Below are positions 53,299 to 63,687 of a stretch of 64,000 bases of DNA, in pieces (within the stretch, counting starts at the first letter, position 1; each line of letters opens with the position of its first letter). A program made the position numbers and the translations under genes. Below the pieces are notes generated by a model. The model ran no database searches and was not told the origin of the DNA. It saw nothing but the letters and a program-made list of their open reading frames with translations. Origin of the DNA: Polyangiaceae bacterium (GTDB lineage Bacteria > Myxococcota_A > Polyangia > Polyangiales > Polyangiaceae); NCBI GenBank assembly GCA_020633235.1, contig JACKEA010000006.1:310001-374000 (forward strand), in the 5' to 3' direction.

Positions 53299-54408
53299 AT
53301 GCGAATCGTCGGAGCCTTCGGGTTGGTCTTGGGCGCTTGTCTCAGCTTGGGTTGCGGTTCGAGTGATTCGGGGGACATCACTGGCTCCGGGGGAAGCGGC
53401 GGCGCGGGGGCCAGCGGCGGCAGCGCCGGCAGTGCTGGCAGCGCGACCGGAGGCAGCGCGGGAGTGGATGCCGGAGGTGCAGCGGGCAGCGGTGGCGCGG
53501 CGGGGGCCAGCGGCAGCGGCGGTACGGGTGGCGGGCCTTCCCACGCGCTGAAGACGGTGTTCGTCATCATGATGGAGAACCACAGCTGGTCCACCATCCA
53601 GGCTTCCAAGTCCGCGACCTACATCAACGATACGCTGGTCCCCGCGGGCGCCCACGCGGAGCAGTACTTCACGCCGCCCAAGCTCCACCCGAGCCTCCCC
53701 AACTACATCTGGCTGGAGGCGGGCAGCAACCTCGGAATCCTGGACGACAACGATCCCAGCATCAATCACCAGGCCACTGCCAACCATCTGGTGACGCAGC
53801 TGGAGACGGCGGGCATCTCGTGGAAGGCGTACACGGAGGGCATCAGTGGCCAGACCTGTCCGCTGGTGAGCTCGGGGCTGTACGGCGCCAAGCACACACC
53901 GCAGCTCTATTTCGACGACGTGACCGACGCCAACGACCCGAACAGCAAGCATTGCATCGAGCACGTGCGTCCGTTCAGCGAGCTGGCGGCCGATCTGAAG
54001 TCCGGGAACGTCGCGCGCTACAACTTCATCACTCCGGATCTGTGTCACGACATGCATGGTGAGGTGCTGGGTCTGAGCTGCAACCCACTCACCACCGACA
54101 TGATCAAGCTCGGGGACCAGTGGCTCGCCAGTGTGATCCCGACTCTCACCACGTCTCAGGCGTTCAACGACGGTGGGGTCATCTTCGTGATCTGGGACGA
54201 GGGCGACGAAAAGACGCTGCAGCCCGCCAGCGATGGCCCCATCGGCCTGATCGTGCTCTCGCCCGTGGCCAAGGTGGGCTACGCCAGCACCACGAAGCTC
54301 ACCCACAGCGCGACGCTGCGCACCATCGAGGAGATCTTCGACGTTCCGTTTCTGGGCGGCGCCAAGACCTCGCCGGACCTGGCGGAGATGTTCACGGCGT
54401 TTCCCTGA
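53299..54408 (+). CDS. Phosphoesterase-family lipoprotein (acid phosphatase/phospholipase C type)
   Basis: 369 residues from the ATG at 53299. Lipobox LGC (LSLGC), ~65 residues of Gly/Ala/Ser spacer, then the same family as the gene at 6136-7500: TVFVIMMENHSWSTIQ carries the Glu-Asn site, and FVIWDEGDE is a later metal block. It is shorter and resembles acid-phosphatase members. Substrate unknown. The start is set by the signal peptide. Its stop touches the convergent kinase stop. Confidence 0.85.
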   Translation: MRIVGAFGLVLGACLSLGCGSSDSGDITGSGGSGGAGASGGSAGSAGSATGGSAGVDAGGAAGSGGAAGASGSGGTGGGPSHALKTVFVIMMENHSWSTIQASKSATYINDTLVPAGAHAEQYFTPPKLHPSLPNYIWLEAGSNLGILDDNDPSINHQATANHLVTQLETAGISWKAYTEGISGQTCPLVSSGLYGAKHTPQLYFDDVTDANDPNSKHCIEHVRPFSELAADLKSGNVARYNFITPDLCHDMHGEVLGLSCNPLTTDMIKLGDQWLASVIPTLTTSQAFNDGGVIFVIWDEGDEKTLQPASDGPIGLIVLSPVAKVGYASTTKLTHSATLRTIEEIFDVPFLGGAKTSPDLAEMFTAFP

Positions 54409-54409
54409 G

Positions 54410-55657
54410 TCAGAAGCCAAGCCTGGGGTCGAAGCCCGCTGGCCGATGCGGCCGCACAGGCCGGGGCTTCGGTGCAGGAGCGGGCTTCGCGGCGCTCGGC
54501 TCCGGCTTTGGTTCCGGGGGCACGTCGAACTCGACCGTCGGCGCCGCGTGTAGCCGAGGCGGTTGTTCCGCTGGGTTCAACCCGACCCACAGCGCCGCGG
54601 TGGTGGCCGCGATGGACAGCGCACCCGCAGCGAGGAGCCCGCTTCGACGACGTCGGGGCGGGCGCAGCTGAATCTGGGTCGTGCGGTTGCGGACGCCGCT
54701 CACGGAAGTCCTTCGCGGCGCCCGCAGCCAGCGGGTGGCGATGGACGTTCCGGTCAGGTCTTCGGTCACGCCACGATCCAAGAGCCAGTGACACAGCGCG
54801 CGGCCGAGATCTTCCGCCGACTGCCAGCGCCGGCCGGGCTCGTGCTCCAAACCCCCGCGGATGATGGAATCGAGCACCGGGTCCTGCAGCCCGCGCGCCG
54901 AGGGGGGCACAGGTGCTTCTTCGGCGATGCGACGGAGCAGCACCAGCGGCGGATCGCCATCGAAGGGCGGGCGACCCAGCACGCATTCGTGAAGCAGGCA
55001 GCAGAAGGCCCACAGATCCGAGCGTTGATCGACCGCGGCGCTGCCGCGAGCCTGCTCGGGTGACAGGTAGCTCACGGTGCCGAGCACGGTGCCCTCTGCG
55101 GTGAGACGGCGATCTCGGCTCTCCTGGACTCGGCGAGCGATGCCGAAGTCGAGCAGCGTTGGCCACAGGGCGGTGCTGTTTGGCCTGGTCGCGAGGAACA
55201 CGTTTTCCGGCTTGAGATCCCGATGAATCACACCTTGGTCGTGGGCGTGGCCCAGGGCGTCGAGCACCGGAAGCAGCGTCTGCACCGCGAGGGTGACCGG
55301 CAGCGTCTTCTCGCGATCCAGGCACTGTCGCAGGTCCTCACCATCGAGCAAGTCCATCACCAGGTAGGGAGCGCCGTACGCCGTCACGCCCAAGTCGTGG
55401 ACGGCGACCACGTGCGGATGGGCGAGCCGGGCAGAGAGGCGAGCCTCGCTTTGCATGCGAGCCGCGAGCTCCTCCGCGTCGTACCCCTGACGCAAGAGCT
55501 TGATCGCCACTTGCACGTCGAGGTCGCGGTGATACGCGGCCCACACAGTGCCCATGCTTCCACTCGAGATGGGGCGGAGCAGCCGGTACTTGTTCGCGAT
55601 GACGGCGCCCGGGCGGGGCGAAATGGTCGGCACTCGGGGGACGATGGGGACGGACAC
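54410..55657 (-). CDS. Ser/Thr protein kinase with membrane anchor
   Basis: 415 residues from the GTG at 55657, chosen because it lies just before the kinase domain; an ATG at 55801 is the alternative. Hanks-type kinase with SSGSMGTVW, VAIKLL, HRDLKPEN, DFGIARR and GTVSYLSPEQ, all catalytic residues present. A basic linker (RPPRRRRSG) leads to a membrane segment (~345-365) and a short Pro-rich outer tail. Target unknown. Divergent from the AI-2E exporter. Confidence 0.87.
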   Translation of the reverse strand: MSVPIVPRVPTISPRPGAVIANKYRLLRPISSGSMGTVWAAYHRDLDVQVAIKLLRQGYDAEELAARMQSEARLSARLAHPHVVAVHDLGVTAYGAPYLVMDLLDGEDLRQCLDREKTLPVTLAVQTLLPVLDALGHAHDQGVIHRDLKPENVFLATRPNSTALWPTLLDFGIARRVQESRDRRLTAEGTVLGTVSYLSPEQARGSAAVDQRSDLWAFCCLLHECVLGRPPFDGDPPLVLLRRIAEEAPVPPSARGLQDPVLDSIIRGGLEHEPGRRWQSAEDLGRALCHWLLDRGVTEDLTGTSIATRWLRAPRRTSVSGVRNRTTQIQLRPPRRRRSGLLAAGALSIAATTAALWVGLNPAEQPPRLHAAPTVEFDVPPEPKPEPSAAKPAPAPKPRPVRPHRPAGFDPRLGF

Positions 55658-55823
55658 GGTGACGGCGTGAGAGCAACCCGCGTGCCGCGCGCGGAGCAAG
55701 GAAATGCGGGGTAGAGCGCCGGTTCGGTGGGAGGCGCTTTGCCCCGCCGCGGCAGGAGCGCCTCGTTCAGGAAGCGAGTTTCCCCCGACCTTTCGTGGCA
55801 TTCGGCTTGCACTGACGCCGAGC

Positions 55824-56894
55824 ATGGACGGCCGAGGCGCGAGGGCGCTGATGCTCGCGGCGTGCGCCGCGGTGGTGAGCTACGGGATCCATTTCTGGAG
55901 TCCCGTGCTGGTGCCGGTGCTGTTGTCTCTGTGCGTCGCCGCCGCGGGTCAGCCCGTGTTCGAAGGCGCGCAGAAGCGTGGAGCCCCGAGCTACCTGGCG
56001 GCGGCCCTGGCCATGCTCGTGGTGATGGGCGCCGTTTTCGGCTTTGCCGTGCTCATGGCGGTAGCAGGCAACGAGCTCGCGGATTCGCTCCCCAAGTACG
56101 AACGCGCCATCCACCAATTTCAGACCCAGGCCGCCATCGAGCTGCAACAGCACCACCTGACACGGCTGTCGGTGAGCGTGGCGCGCTTCGATTTCGGCAA
56201 GACGTCCACGGCAGCAGCCGAGGGCATGCTCTCATCGGCGGCCGGTATCTTCGGCAACGTGGCATTGGTGCTGGTGCTCGCCGCCTTCTTCATGCTCGAG
56301 CGCGCCGTCTTCTATCAAAAGCTCTCTCGCATCCCGAGCGCGCCTCGCGCCCGGGACGTCTTTCATCGTGCCCTGGGAGACGTGCAGAAGTACCTGTGGC
56401 TGAAGACGCTCATGAGCGGCGCTACGGGCATTCTCGCGGGCGCCCTGTGCGCGGCGCTGGACGTTCCCAACGCAGTGCTCTGGGGCTTGGTCGCCTTCGC
56501 GCTGAATTACGCACCCAACGTCGGCAGCCTGGTCGCCGCCATCTTGCCGGTGGGTCTCACGCTGATCTTGCGTGGTCCGCAGCCGGCAGCTGCGCTGGCC
56601 GCCGGCTATCTCGTCATCAACGTCGTGATCGGTAACGTCGTCGAGCCCAAGGTGATGGGCCAGAAGCTGGGGCTCTCGCCCCTGGTCGTCGTGGTCGCCA
56701 TGGTGGCGTGGGGCTTCCTCCTGGGTCCGGTGGGAGCGCTGCTCTCCACTCCGCTCACCATGGTGTTCAAGATCACCGTCGGACACTCCGACGATCTGCG
56801 CTGGGTCTCGCGGCTGCTCGGAAATTTCTCCGAGGCGCGGGACACCACCGAGCCGCCGCTCCGCGGCAGCTTGGCGCCGAGGGAAGCGCAATGA
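55824..56894 (+). CDS. AI-2E/PerM-family membrane exporter
   Basis: 356 residues with seven to eight membrane segments in the AI-2E family order; the block GNVVEPKVMGQKLGLSPLVV near the C-terminus is the family signature. Members export small molecules or ions; this one's cargo is unknown. The ATG at 55824 starts at the first membrane segment. Its stop overlaps a small downstream frame. Confidence 0.88.
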   Translation: MDGRGARALMLAACAAVVSYGIHFWSPVLVPVLLSLCVAAAGQPVFEGAQKRGAPSYLAAALAMLVVMGAVFGFAVLMAVAGNELADSLPKYERAIHQFQTQAAIELQQHHLTRLSVSVARFDFGKTSTAAAEGMLSSAAGIFGNVALVLVLAAFFMLERAVFYQKLSRIPSAPRARDVFHRALGDVQKYLWLKTLMSGATGILAGALCAALDVPNAVLWGLVAFALNYAPNVGSLVAAILPVGLTLILRGPQPAAALAAGYLVINVVIGNVVEPKVMGQKLGLSPLVVVVAMVAWGFLLGPVGALLSTPLTMVFKITVGHSDDLRWVSRLLGNFSEARDTTEPPLRGSLAPREAQ

Positions 56895-57004
56895 ACGACT
56901 CCCGAGCTTACGTGCGGCGCCGCACCCGCACCGCCATCGGCATCATGCTGCTGGGCGCGGGGGCGGCTTCCGGATCCATGCTGCTGGCGGCGGTGGGCTG
57001 CGCC

Positions 57005-58240
<1,236 letters not shown>

Positions 58241-58423
58241 TAGGTTCTCTCTCGCGGCACACGCCCAGCGAGGGCGCAGGTGATATCGCTGTTTCCGTCT
58301 GTGCCGCGGGGCCGGAAGGGCGTGGCTCGAGCCGAAAGGGGCTCGGCCATCACGCCTCGACCGTGGTTCGGGTGACGTGAACGGCGGCTTACTAGCGCAC
58401 TACCCCGACTCTGGCAAGCCGCG

Positions 58424-59770
58424 TCAGCTGCCGAGGCAGCCGAGCCGGAGCTCCACCTTGGCGGCGAAGTCCGCCTGTACGGTGGTGCACGTCGTGGGGC
58501 ACAGGTTCACCTGTGTGGGGCTCGCGGGGTTGTCGTAGTACCAGCCGTCGCCGCTGCACTGCGCCGCGCCGGTGACCTTGGGCAGGGTGGTGGCGGGAGG
58601 ATTGCCGCCCGGGTAGTAGTCCACCTCCACCTTGCTCCAGTCCGGCACGCCGCCGGAGGGCGTGGGGATCGCCAAGGTGCAGCCGATGGCCTGCTGCTGG
58701 ATCACCTTCAGCGCTTCCACGAACACGGCGGGGTCCCCGTTGCCCACGTTCCAGTGGTGGCAGGGCCCGGCGCCGTCGCCACACGTATCCAGCAGCGTGC
58801 CCACGGCGTCTGCGTGGGCCTGGGTGCCGCCCCCCGCCGCGATCGTCTCCAGTCCCGCGAAGTCCGCGCCCGTCATGCCGATGACGTAGCTGGGAATGCC
58901 GGTGCTGGTGAAGTGCTGCGACACGATCTGCGCCAGGCCGCTCCCCGTGCTCACCGGACAGGTGTTGGGCTTGCCGTCGGTGATCAGGATCGACACCATC
59001 ACGCGGTTGGGATCTTGATTCGCCTGACTGAAGGCGTTGGCGCCGACGATGGCATCTTGCGTCGGCGTGAAGGTGCCGAGGGGCCCCTCCGTGTTCAGCG
59101 AGCTCACGAGGGCTTGCGACGCCGAGGGCAACAGCGTGAGGCCCACGGCGGGCGTTCCGTAGCCGGGTGCCGGGCAGGTGCCGGCGCTCGCCAGGGGGAA
59201 GTACTGCAGCGCCGCGCGGTTGCCTTGCGCCGCGCTCGACTGGAAGTACTGGCCCAGAGCATTGACGGCGCGACACCACTTGCTGTCGACGATGGGGTCG
59301 CCCACGTTGCAGTCGCTGGCCGGGGCGTACCAGGCGAAGCCCGGCTCGGACATGGATCCGGAGCGGTCCAGCATCACGACCATGTCCAGCTCCTTGAGCT
59401 TCGCCTCCACGTTCACCGATGCGCAGGCGTCCGCCAGCGAGCCGTCGTCCACCGGGCCGTCGTAGCTGAACACCACGTCGGGGATCGCCGTCGCGTCGGA
59501 GGCATCGCTCACGCTCGCGTCCGTCAGCCCACCGCCCGCGCCGCCGCTTCCGGCGCTGCCCGCCTGTCCCCCGCCGCTGCCGGCGCTGCCCCCGCCTCCC
59601 GTCGCCGCGGATCCGCCGACGTTCCCGCCGCCCGCCACGCCGGCTTCGCCGCCCTGGGCACCAAAGCCACTGCCGCCGCTGCCCGCAAGCTCGGGATCCC
59701 CGCTGGAGCACGAGCTCATCGCTGCCACCATCGATAGCGTCAACACGCCGAAAGCCGCCGTCCGGGTCAT
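58424..59770 (-). CDS. von Willebrand A-domain lipoprotein
   Basis: 448 residues. Lipobox MSSC, ~60 residues of Gly/Ala/Ser spacer, then a vWA domain with the metal site DRSGSMS and later Thr/Asp positions (TPTQDAI, ITDGKPNT). The C-terminal ~80 residues carry six cysteines (CSGDGWYYDNPASPTQVNLC). A metal-dependent adhesion or binding protein on the cell surface. The start is set by the signal peptide. Confidence 0.85.
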   Translation of the reverse strand: MTRTAAFGVLTLSMVAAMSSCSSGDPELAGSGGSGFGAQGGEAGVAGGGNVGGSAATGGGGSAGSGGGQAGSAGSGGAGGGLTDASVSDASDATAIPDVVFSYDGPVDDGSLADACASVNVEAKLKELDMVVMLDRSGSMSEPGFAWYAPASDCNVGDPIVDSKWCRAVNALGQYFQSSAAQGNRAALQYFPLASAGTCPAPGYGTPAVGLTLLPSASQALVSSLNTEGPLGTFTPTQDAIVGANAFSQANQDPNRVMVSILITDGKPNTCPVSTGSGLAQIVSQHFTSTGIPSYVIGMTGADFAGLETIAAGGGTQAHADAVGTLLDTCGDGAGPCHHWNVGNGDPAVFVEALKVIQQQAIGCTLAIPTPSGGVPDWSKVEVDYYPGGNPPATTLPKVTGAAQCSGDGWYYDNPASPTQVNLCPTTCTTVQADFAAKVELRLGCLGS

Positions 59771-59903
59771 GGGCGGCGGAAGCTAGCTCAACCCGATAGC
59801 GGGTGCACCTGATGGGACGCACGTGTGCTCGCGCTCCGCGAGTTTCCCGCGAAGCGACGATCGATTCTCGCGAGCGGCCAGGTGCCCGCAGTACCCGTTC
59901 TGA

Positions 59904-60062
59904 TCAGGTGGCCGCGCTGGGCGAGATGCGCTCCATCGCGGCGTGGTGCATCTCGAGCACGAAGGTGAGGCTCACCGCGACGAACAGGGCGATGAGCAAG
60001 ATCGAGATCCACGCGGTGGCGACGGCGTGCTCCCCCATGGGCTGCTTTTCGGAGTCGGACAT
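59904..60062 (-). CDS. Small single-pass membrane protein (52 residues)
   Basis: MSDSEKQPMGEHAVATAW begins a short polar part, then one membrane segment (ISILLIALFVAVSLTFVL) and a short end (EMHHAAMERISPSAAT). GGGAGG lies six bases before the ATG. Easily missed because of its size. Cytochrome-oxidase-type small subunits look similar, but no such genes are near. Function unknown. Confidence 0.7.
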   Translation of the reverse strand: MSDSEKQPMGEHAVATAWISILLIALFVAVSLTFVLEMHHAAMERISPSAAT

Positions 60063-60116
60063 GTGAGCCTCCCTCACGTCGAGTAAAGCGACGACGTGCT
60101 CTCATTGTTCCATGAA

Positions 60117-60172
60117 TTTGTTGGGACGGCGCGAGCCCGACGCGGCGCGTGGTTCCGCGCCGTCCCGACAAA
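60117..60172. repeat. Dispersed hairpin repeat, compact form (copy 11)
   Basis: TTTGTTGGGACGGCGC (60117-60132) pairs with GCGCCGTCCCGACAAA (60157-60172), 16 positions with one G-T. Compared with other copies both arms changed together (GGGACGG/CCGTCCC), evidence for a conserved stem. Confidence 0.8.
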
Positions 60173-60190
60173 CCCTTGCAACACGCAAAG

Positions 60191-61153
60191 CTACAGCGGC
60201 GGCTTCTTCGCCTTCTCGACGTCGAAGGTGTCGGCTTCCACGAAGATGTAGCGGGCTCGGGGCACGGCGGTGCGAATGCGCGCTTCCATGTCGTTGGTGC
60301 GGCGCGCGACGTCTTCCACCTTGAGATCGCGCTGCCACTGGAGCTTGAGCGCGACGAGGAATTCGTCTTCGCCCAGCTGCATGCTGCGCATGCTCATCAA
60401 GCTCTCCACCCCTTCGGTTTGCAGGACCTCCTTGCGCACCAGGTGCTGCGCCTCCTTGGAAGCGGCTTCGCCAATCAGCAGGGATTTCGTCTCTCGCGCC
60501 ACGAAGAACGCGATCACCACCAACAGCACGCCGATGCCGAAGGTGGAATACACGTCCCAGAATGGATTGCCCGTTAGCAGCGCCAGGATGATGCCCAAGA
60601 GCGCGAAGCTCAGACCGATGAGGGCGCCGGTGTCCTCCATCCACACCACGATGATCTCGGTGCTCTTGGAGTCCTCGATGAAGCTGATGAGACCTTGCTC
60701 CCCGCGGAGTTGGTTCACCTGACGTGTCGCCGCGAGCCAGGACCAGCCTTCCAGCGCGATGCTCACCAGCAGCACGGCGATGGCCACGCTGGGATGCTCC
60801 ATCTCCGCGGTCTTGCCGGCGGCGAGGGTGGCGCGTAGCTCGTGGAGCTTCTCGAAGCCTTCGTAGATCGCGAACAGCCCGCCCAAGCTGAACAGCATGA
60901 TGGCGACGATGAAGCTCCAGAAGTAGCTCTCCATCTTGTAGCCGAACTCGTGGCGATCGTCGGGCGGCTTCGATGCGCGCGCCATGCCCAAGAGCAGCAG
61001 GAATTGATTGCCCGTGTCGGCCAGCGAGTGGATCGCCTCCGCGAGCATGGCCGACGAGCGGGTGAAGACGAAGGCGGTGAACTTGGCCAGTGCGATGCCG
61101 AAGTTCGCGCTGAGCGCCAGCAGGACGACTTTCTTGGACGCGTGAGCCGACAC
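60191..61153 (-). CDS. Cation diffusion facilitator, ZnT9-like subfamily
   Basis: 320 residues from a GTG. Five to six membrane segments and a cytoplasmic C-terminal domain. Segment 2 has the metal pattern HSLAD; segment 5 has EDTGAL instead of the usual His/Asp pair, as in the SLC30A9-like subgroup. Likely a divalent-metal (Zn) exporter, though this subgroup's substrate is less certain. Last gene of a desaturase-MerR-CDF run. Confidence 0.85.
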   Translation of the reverse strand: MSAHASKKVVLLALSANFGIALAKFTAFVFTRSSAMLAEAIHSLADTGNQFLLLLGMARASKPPDDRHEFGYKMESYFWSFIVAIMLFSLGGLFAIYEGFEKLHELRATLAAGKTAEMEHPSVAIAVLLVSIALEGWSWLAATRQVNQLRGEQGLISFIEDSKSTEIIVVWMEDTGALIGLSFALLGIILALLTGNPFWDVYSTFGIGVLLVVIAFFVARETKSLLIGEAASKEAQHLVRKEVLQTEGVESLMSMRSMQLGEDEFLVALKLQWQRDLKVEDVARRTNDMEARIRTAVPRARYIFVEADTFDVEKAKKPPL

Positions 61154-61198
61154 GGGGCCGGAGTCTGTCTCAGGGGATTTCCGGAGACAACGCGCGAG

Positions 61199-62005
61199 TC
61201 ACTTCTTCTTCTTTTTCTTGGTGGGCAGCTTGGCGGTCTTGCCGCTCTCCACGGCGTCGCGCAGCACGCGCTCCATTTCCTGCCCGAACACCACGCGCAT
61301 CGCCTCCGCGCTGGTGGGGCGAAGCTCCTGGAACAAGCGGGACCAGTCGCCATCCGACGGCGGCCGCACTCGGCCGCTCTCGGCGTGCGCGAAGAACAGC
61401 TTGGTGAGCTCCCGCGCGGCGCGACCCACGTGCTTGCGCAGCACGCTCTCCGCTTCCTTCGCCGTTTCCAGATCGATGCCCGCGCTCTCCAGGCGCATGG
61501 CGACCGAGAGCAACGCCGGGCTCTTCACCAAGAACACGTCCCCGCGACGCTCCATGGCGCCCAGGCGGACCAGCTCCGCGGCCAGACCCGGACGCTGGCT
61601 TCCGGTGAGCTCGGCCAGCTCTTCCTTGCTCACGGTGCGCGGCTGATCCTGGGCCCAGGAGCGCGCCAGCTCCTCGTCCAGTCCCAGCCACTCGCCGATG
61701 TCGAGCTCGCCCTTGTCCATGCGGGTGACCAGCGCCCGAATGGCGTCGATGCGAAGTCCGCGGTCCTGCAGTTGGGCGATGAGTGCCAGGCGTTCCACGT
61801 GGTCCGGCCCGTAGTAGGCCACGCGCCCCTTCTTCTCCGGAGGCGGCAGCACGCCCTTGGATTGATAGAAGCGGATGGTGCGGCTCGGTACCTCGCTTTC
61901 GCGCGCGAGCTCGTCGATCGTGAGCTGTCCGGGTTCGGGCATGGGCTGAAGGTCGTCTTCGACCAATACCCCCGTCGGGGTAGCGAGCGGTAGTGAGACG
62001 TGCAT
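61199..62005 (-). CDS. MerR-family transcriptional regulator
   Basis: 268 residues. MerR helix-turn-helix (LTIDELARESEVPSRTIRFYQSKGVLPPP and YYGPDHVERLALI), then a long helical effector part and a run of Lys at the end (TKKKKKK). It starts three bases after the desaturase stop, so it is in that operon and may regulate it. The inducer is unknown. Confidence 0.88.
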   Translation of the reverse strand: MHVSLPLATPTGVLVEDDLQPMPEPGQLTIDELARESEVPSRTIRFYQSKGVLPPPEKKGRVAYYGPDHVERLALIAQLQDRGLRIDAIRALVTRMDKGELDIGEWLGLDEELARSWAQDQPRTVSKEELAELTGSQRPGLAAELVRLGAMERRGDVFLVKSPALLSVAMRLESAGIDLETAKEAESVLRKHVGRAARELTKLFFAHAESGRVRPPSDGDWSRLFQELRPTSAEAMRVVFGQEMERVLRDAVESGKTAKLPTKKKKKK

Positions 62006-62008
62006 GGC

Positions 62009-63139
62009 TCAGCTCATCGATTGCAGGGCCGCGCGAGTGGCGCCCAGCGGGCCGTGGTCTTTCGACAGTCTTCGGATCCAGCGAAGCGCGTCAGCGAGCA
62101 CCCGTCCCCAGCTCGCGCTGTGGTACTGGACGCCGTACTTTTCGCACGCTGCTCGCACCTCGGGGGCCACTTGACGCAGCCGCTGGGGCGGCAGCTTCGG
62201 AAACATGTGGTGCTCTATCTGGCGGTCGAGGCCGCCGCACAGCACGCTCACCGGCCAGCTGACCTCGTAGTTGTTGGTGGCCTCCGCCTGCATCGCGTAC
62301 CACTCGCCGCGGCCTTTGGCCTTGTGCCCGTGGGGGTAGCTCTTCACGTGCTCACCCACGTGACCACAGAAGATGGTCGCGGCGGAGTAGATGTCCCGCA
62401 GGGTCTCCGCGAGCCAGTTGCCGAGCATCACCTTCCAGAAGAAGGGGCCGGCGAGCAGCGGGAACAGCACGTACTCCTTGGCGTAGTAGGGGACGAACTT
62501 GCGCAGCGCCCGCTTCCAGGCGAGCCGCCGGCTTTGCTTCGAGCGGTCGGGCAAGAAATCCAGGCCGCCCGGTTGCCCGTTGTCGAAGTACAGATCGTTC
62601 AAGCCGGTGAAGTGCAGGTTCATCAAGAAGCCGAAGTTCGGAAACAGCACCAACAACGTGAACGGCAGCTGAAAGCGCTGGCGAGGGTGATAGGGCGTGC
62701 GCTCCGTGAGGCGCACGGGACCAAAGTGAATGTCCGCATCGCGCCCGGCGACGTTGGTGGCGCCATGGTGGCGCCCGTTGTGCCCATAGCGCCAAGACTC
62801 CTCGTCGATGGGCGTGGCCCAAGAGAAACGCTCCGAGTGGAAGCGCTGCGCCTCGGGCAGTTTGTCGTAGGCGCCGTGGAGCGCGGTGTGTCCGATCTCG
62901 GTGGCTTCCAGCTGCTTGTGGAGCCACAGCGAAAGCACTCCGGCGCCGAACCCCAGCGGCTCGAAGCTCACATGGATCAGCACACGTCCGACGACCTCCG
63001 CGGCACGACTCACGAAGCGCAGGCGCTTCACGTAGCGGACGTCTTCGTCCCCCATCTCCCCTTCGACTCTCTTCTTGATGGCGTCTATCTCGCGGCCGAA
63101 CGCACGTAGGCGCTCGTCGCGAGCCAGCTCGGTGTGCAT
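62009..63139 (-). CDS. Front-end-type fatty-acid desaturase
   Basis: 376 residues. His boxes HTALHG, HNGRHH and QIEHHMFP; the last, with Gln as its first residue, marks delta-6-like front-end desaturases, here without a cytochrome b5 domain. It probably introduces a double bond near the carboxyl end of acyl chains. The ATG at 63139, with GGAGAG before it, is preferred over an upstream frame that starts inside the promoter. A perfect inverted repeat overlaps its promoter. Confidence 0.88.
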   Translation of the reverse strand: MHTELARDERLRAFGREIDAIKKRVEGEMGDEDVRYVKRLRFVSRAAEVVGRVLIHVSFEPLGFGAGVLSLWLHKQLEATEIGHTALHGAYDKLPEAQRFHSERFSWATPIDEESWRYGHNGRHHGATNVAGRDADIHFGPVRLTERTPYHPRQRFQLPFTLLVLFPNFGFLMNLHFTGLNDLYFDNGQPGGLDFLPDRSKQSRRLAWKRALRKFVPYYAKEYVLFPLLAGPFFWKVMLGNWLAETLRDIYSAATIFCGHVGEHVKSYPHGHKAKGRGEWYAMQAEATNNYEVSWPVSVLCGGLDRQIEHHMFPKLPPQRLRQVAPEVRAACEKYGVQYHSASWGRVLADALRWIRRLSKDHGPLGATRAALQSMS

Positions 63140-63187
63140 GGAGCTCTCCTTCCCCGGCGGCTCGCCGTACTTGCCCCCAGTTGGTGA

Positions 63188-63218
63188 GACAGTAATAACC
63201 GTAACAGTTATTACTGTC
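63188..63218. promoter_or_regulatory. Operator: perfect 12-base inverted repeat over the desaturase promoter
   Basis: GACAGTAATAAC, 7-base centre, GTTATTACTGTC. It spans most of the -35 to -10 region of the desaturase promoter; a repressor bound here would block it. Confidence 0.75.
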
Positions 63219-63220
63219 AA
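63192..63220 (-). promoter_or_regulatory. Sigma-70-type promoter of the desaturase operon
   Basis: Minus strand TTGACA (63215-63220), 17 bases, TATTAC (63192-63197). Confidence 0.6.
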
Positions 63221-63318
63221 GATCGAAGGGCGGGGATTTGCCGGGGATTGCCGGCGGCGCTGCCCGCGGTCGGGATTACGGGATAGGCTGTGCGCTGATA
63301 GCCTTGACGGGGTACCCC

Positions 63319-63687
63319 ATGACGGATTCTGAAGAGTACGGGCCGGATTCGATCGAGCGGCGACGCGCGGCGCGCTACGCCATCGAGGTGGAGCTCGGCG
63401 TGCACAGCGAGAGCAACTTCTTCACGGGGCTGACCCAGGACATCTCCGAAGGCGGCTTGTTCGTCGCGACCCACGTCCCGCTGCCGGTGGGCAGCGAGGT
63501 CACCGTCAACTTCACGCTGCCGGCATCTCCGGAAATCTCGACGGAGGGCGTGGTGGTGTGGGTGCGCGCACCCGTGGAAGGCAAGCCCGGAATGGGCGTG
63601 CGCTTCAAGCAGCTCGCCCCCAACCACGAAGCGCTGATCCACCGCTTCATCGCAAAGCGGCCGCCGTTGTACTACGACGTGGACTGA
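63319..63687 (+). CDS. PilZ-domain protein
   Basis: 122 residues, a single PilZ domain. The cyclic-di-GMP motifs are present: RRRAAR near the N-terminus and DISEGG. Such proteins change activity of partners when c-di-GMP binds; in myxobacteria related PilZ proteins affect motility. It stops one base-step before the ABC-F start, so the two may share an mRNA. Confidence 0.88.
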   Translation: MTDSEEYGPDSIERRRAARYAIEVELGVHSESNFFTGLTQDISEGGLFVATHVPLPVGSEVTVNFTLPASPEISTEGVVVWVRAPVEGKPGMGVRFKQLAPNHEALIHRFIAKRPPLYYDVD

